This document shows positions 63,022-64,000 of a DNA stretch of 64,000 nt, in pieces (position 1 is the stretch's first letter; each line of letters begins with the position of its first letter). The position numbers were made by a program, and so were the translations under genes. The stretch is from Fasciolopsis buskii (Eukaryota > Platyhelminthes > Trematoda > Plagiorchiida > Fasciolidae). The notes below the pieces were generated by a model. The model saw nothing but the letters and a program-made list of their open reading frames with translations. It was not told the origin of the DNA and did not search any database. Location: the NCBI GenBank assembly GCA_008360955.1, contig LUCM01000727.1:213461-277460 (forward strand), written 5' to 3'.

Positions 63022-64000
63022 AACAATACATTAATAGCATCTGGTTGTTGACTTGAGTACTTTAATATTCCTTTGACTGGGAAGACTTTGTAAACCACAG
63101 ATTGAGAATCCGAAAGAAGACGCGTTCGCGGTCGCATTTTGGACATCTTCTAAAAATATCTGTAGTCGTTAAAAATCGTCTTGATGGGAACGACGTCACA
63201 TATCACCGGGGAAGGAGCAACAAGGTGGCTCTGCAGACTTAGACAGGATTTCTGCCGGTTGAACTAGGCATCTAAATAGCACTTGTTCCACTACAAGCCC
63301 AGATGACGGCTCTGGTGCGCGACCAACCTGGACTAGTGGTGGAACTGTTGAAATCCAAATATCAAGCTCATCGGGCAGAACCCTATTCAAGATGACAAAT
63401 AAAAGCTAAGATGAATATTAGCTCTTCAAACGGCTGACAATGCCAATGCAGAGATGATGGACTTTTGAGAGCCGACCGTAAGTCCAACAGAAGAAATCAT
63501 AAAAACCACTGTGTTCAACAACTAATAGTGCAAGGCTCCATAAAAATATAATGATTTTGAACTTATAAACAGGGAACCCATGCAGCAAAACATTTTTTTG
63601 GTGTAGAGGATTAAGGTATTTGCCCATTCTAAGCGTCATACTTTGTATTACCTCAATTATTTTCCTCGCATTGTATCAAAGAATTTCCCCTGCTGCTTTT
63701 GGCACATGTCGATTAATTGTATTGCACGGTATTGTATAAACTTTTGCGCATTACAACAATGTCGCATTTCAGACAGAAAACGTGAGGGTAAAAACATCTG
63801 GGAAAAGTATTTACACTAATCACCTTGTAAAAATGTGAAAAAATACTCATTAATCAATGCTCAGAACACATTATGATAAGTTGCTCAGGAATTCGGCTAA
63901 AACACGATCACAGTTTGCCAAAATGCGTGCTTGATATGGGACAGTGGAGTTCATAGAGACAATGATTCCAGAATGTATGGAATGAAAAGCGGATCGCGTT
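63022..64000. other. downstream flank, nothing recognised
   Basis: Presumed intergenic DNA past the plus-strand gene. The minus-strand frames at 63196-63639 are of chance length and have no domain. Confidence 0.4.

Noticed and set aside
1..64000. CRISPR arrays, bacterial operons, integrons or defence islands
   Set aside because: No regularly spaced repeats, ribosome-binding sites or long contiguous prokaryotic genes. The window is eukaryotic.

Overview
The window is AT-rich metazoan nuclear DNA with very low coding density. There are no operons, long open frames, rRNA or recognisable tRNA genes. The clearest evidence is immunoglobulin-domain half-exons bounded by GT/AG splice sites, a Penelope-like retroelement, AATAAA signals after putative last exons, and many microsatellites. 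Large introns, a Penelope element and this base composition would suit a flatworm (trematode, monogenean or cestode). That assignment is an inference, and no gene here fixes the species.

Left part (about 0-41 kb): mostly intron-like or intergenic DNA with exon candidates on the minus strand. Two are unambiguous pieces of I-set immunoglobulin domains (37647-37833 and 15421-15607). Others with good splice sites are an acidic/basic 38-codon exon (13559-13672), a threonine-rich mucin-like exon (2109-2261), a Ser-rich micro-exon (27595-27658) and a weak one at 40674-40734. Together they could belong to one large secreted or membrane Ig protein with a Thr-rich stalk, transcribed right to left. The sequence alone does not prove the exons are joined.

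Middle part (42.6-44.4 kb): four plus-strand exon candidates with strong splice sites. The first three are phase-compatible. The third ends in an in-frame TAG exactly at a consensus donor. A Penelope-like element follows at 47.16-48.75 kb on the minus strand. It is 5'-truncated, frameshifted and bracketed by inverted copies of its own 3' end. At 50.2-52.4 kb there is a 338-N gap flanked by two versions of the same sequence. One version looks like an uncorrected noisy long-read copy, so this is probably an assembly artefact.

Right part (54-63 kb): plus-strand exon candidates ending in a convincing 3' end. An exon at 61193-61349 joins in phase to a terminal exon at 62877-62960, and an AATAAA lies 56 bases after the stop. 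I do not recognise this protein.

No new defence-like or enzymatic system is visible. The most interesting items are the structure of the Penelope copy, a hammerhead-core-like motif inside the last intron of the right-hand gene, the possible long Ig/mucin gene, and the duplicated sequence around the assembly gap.
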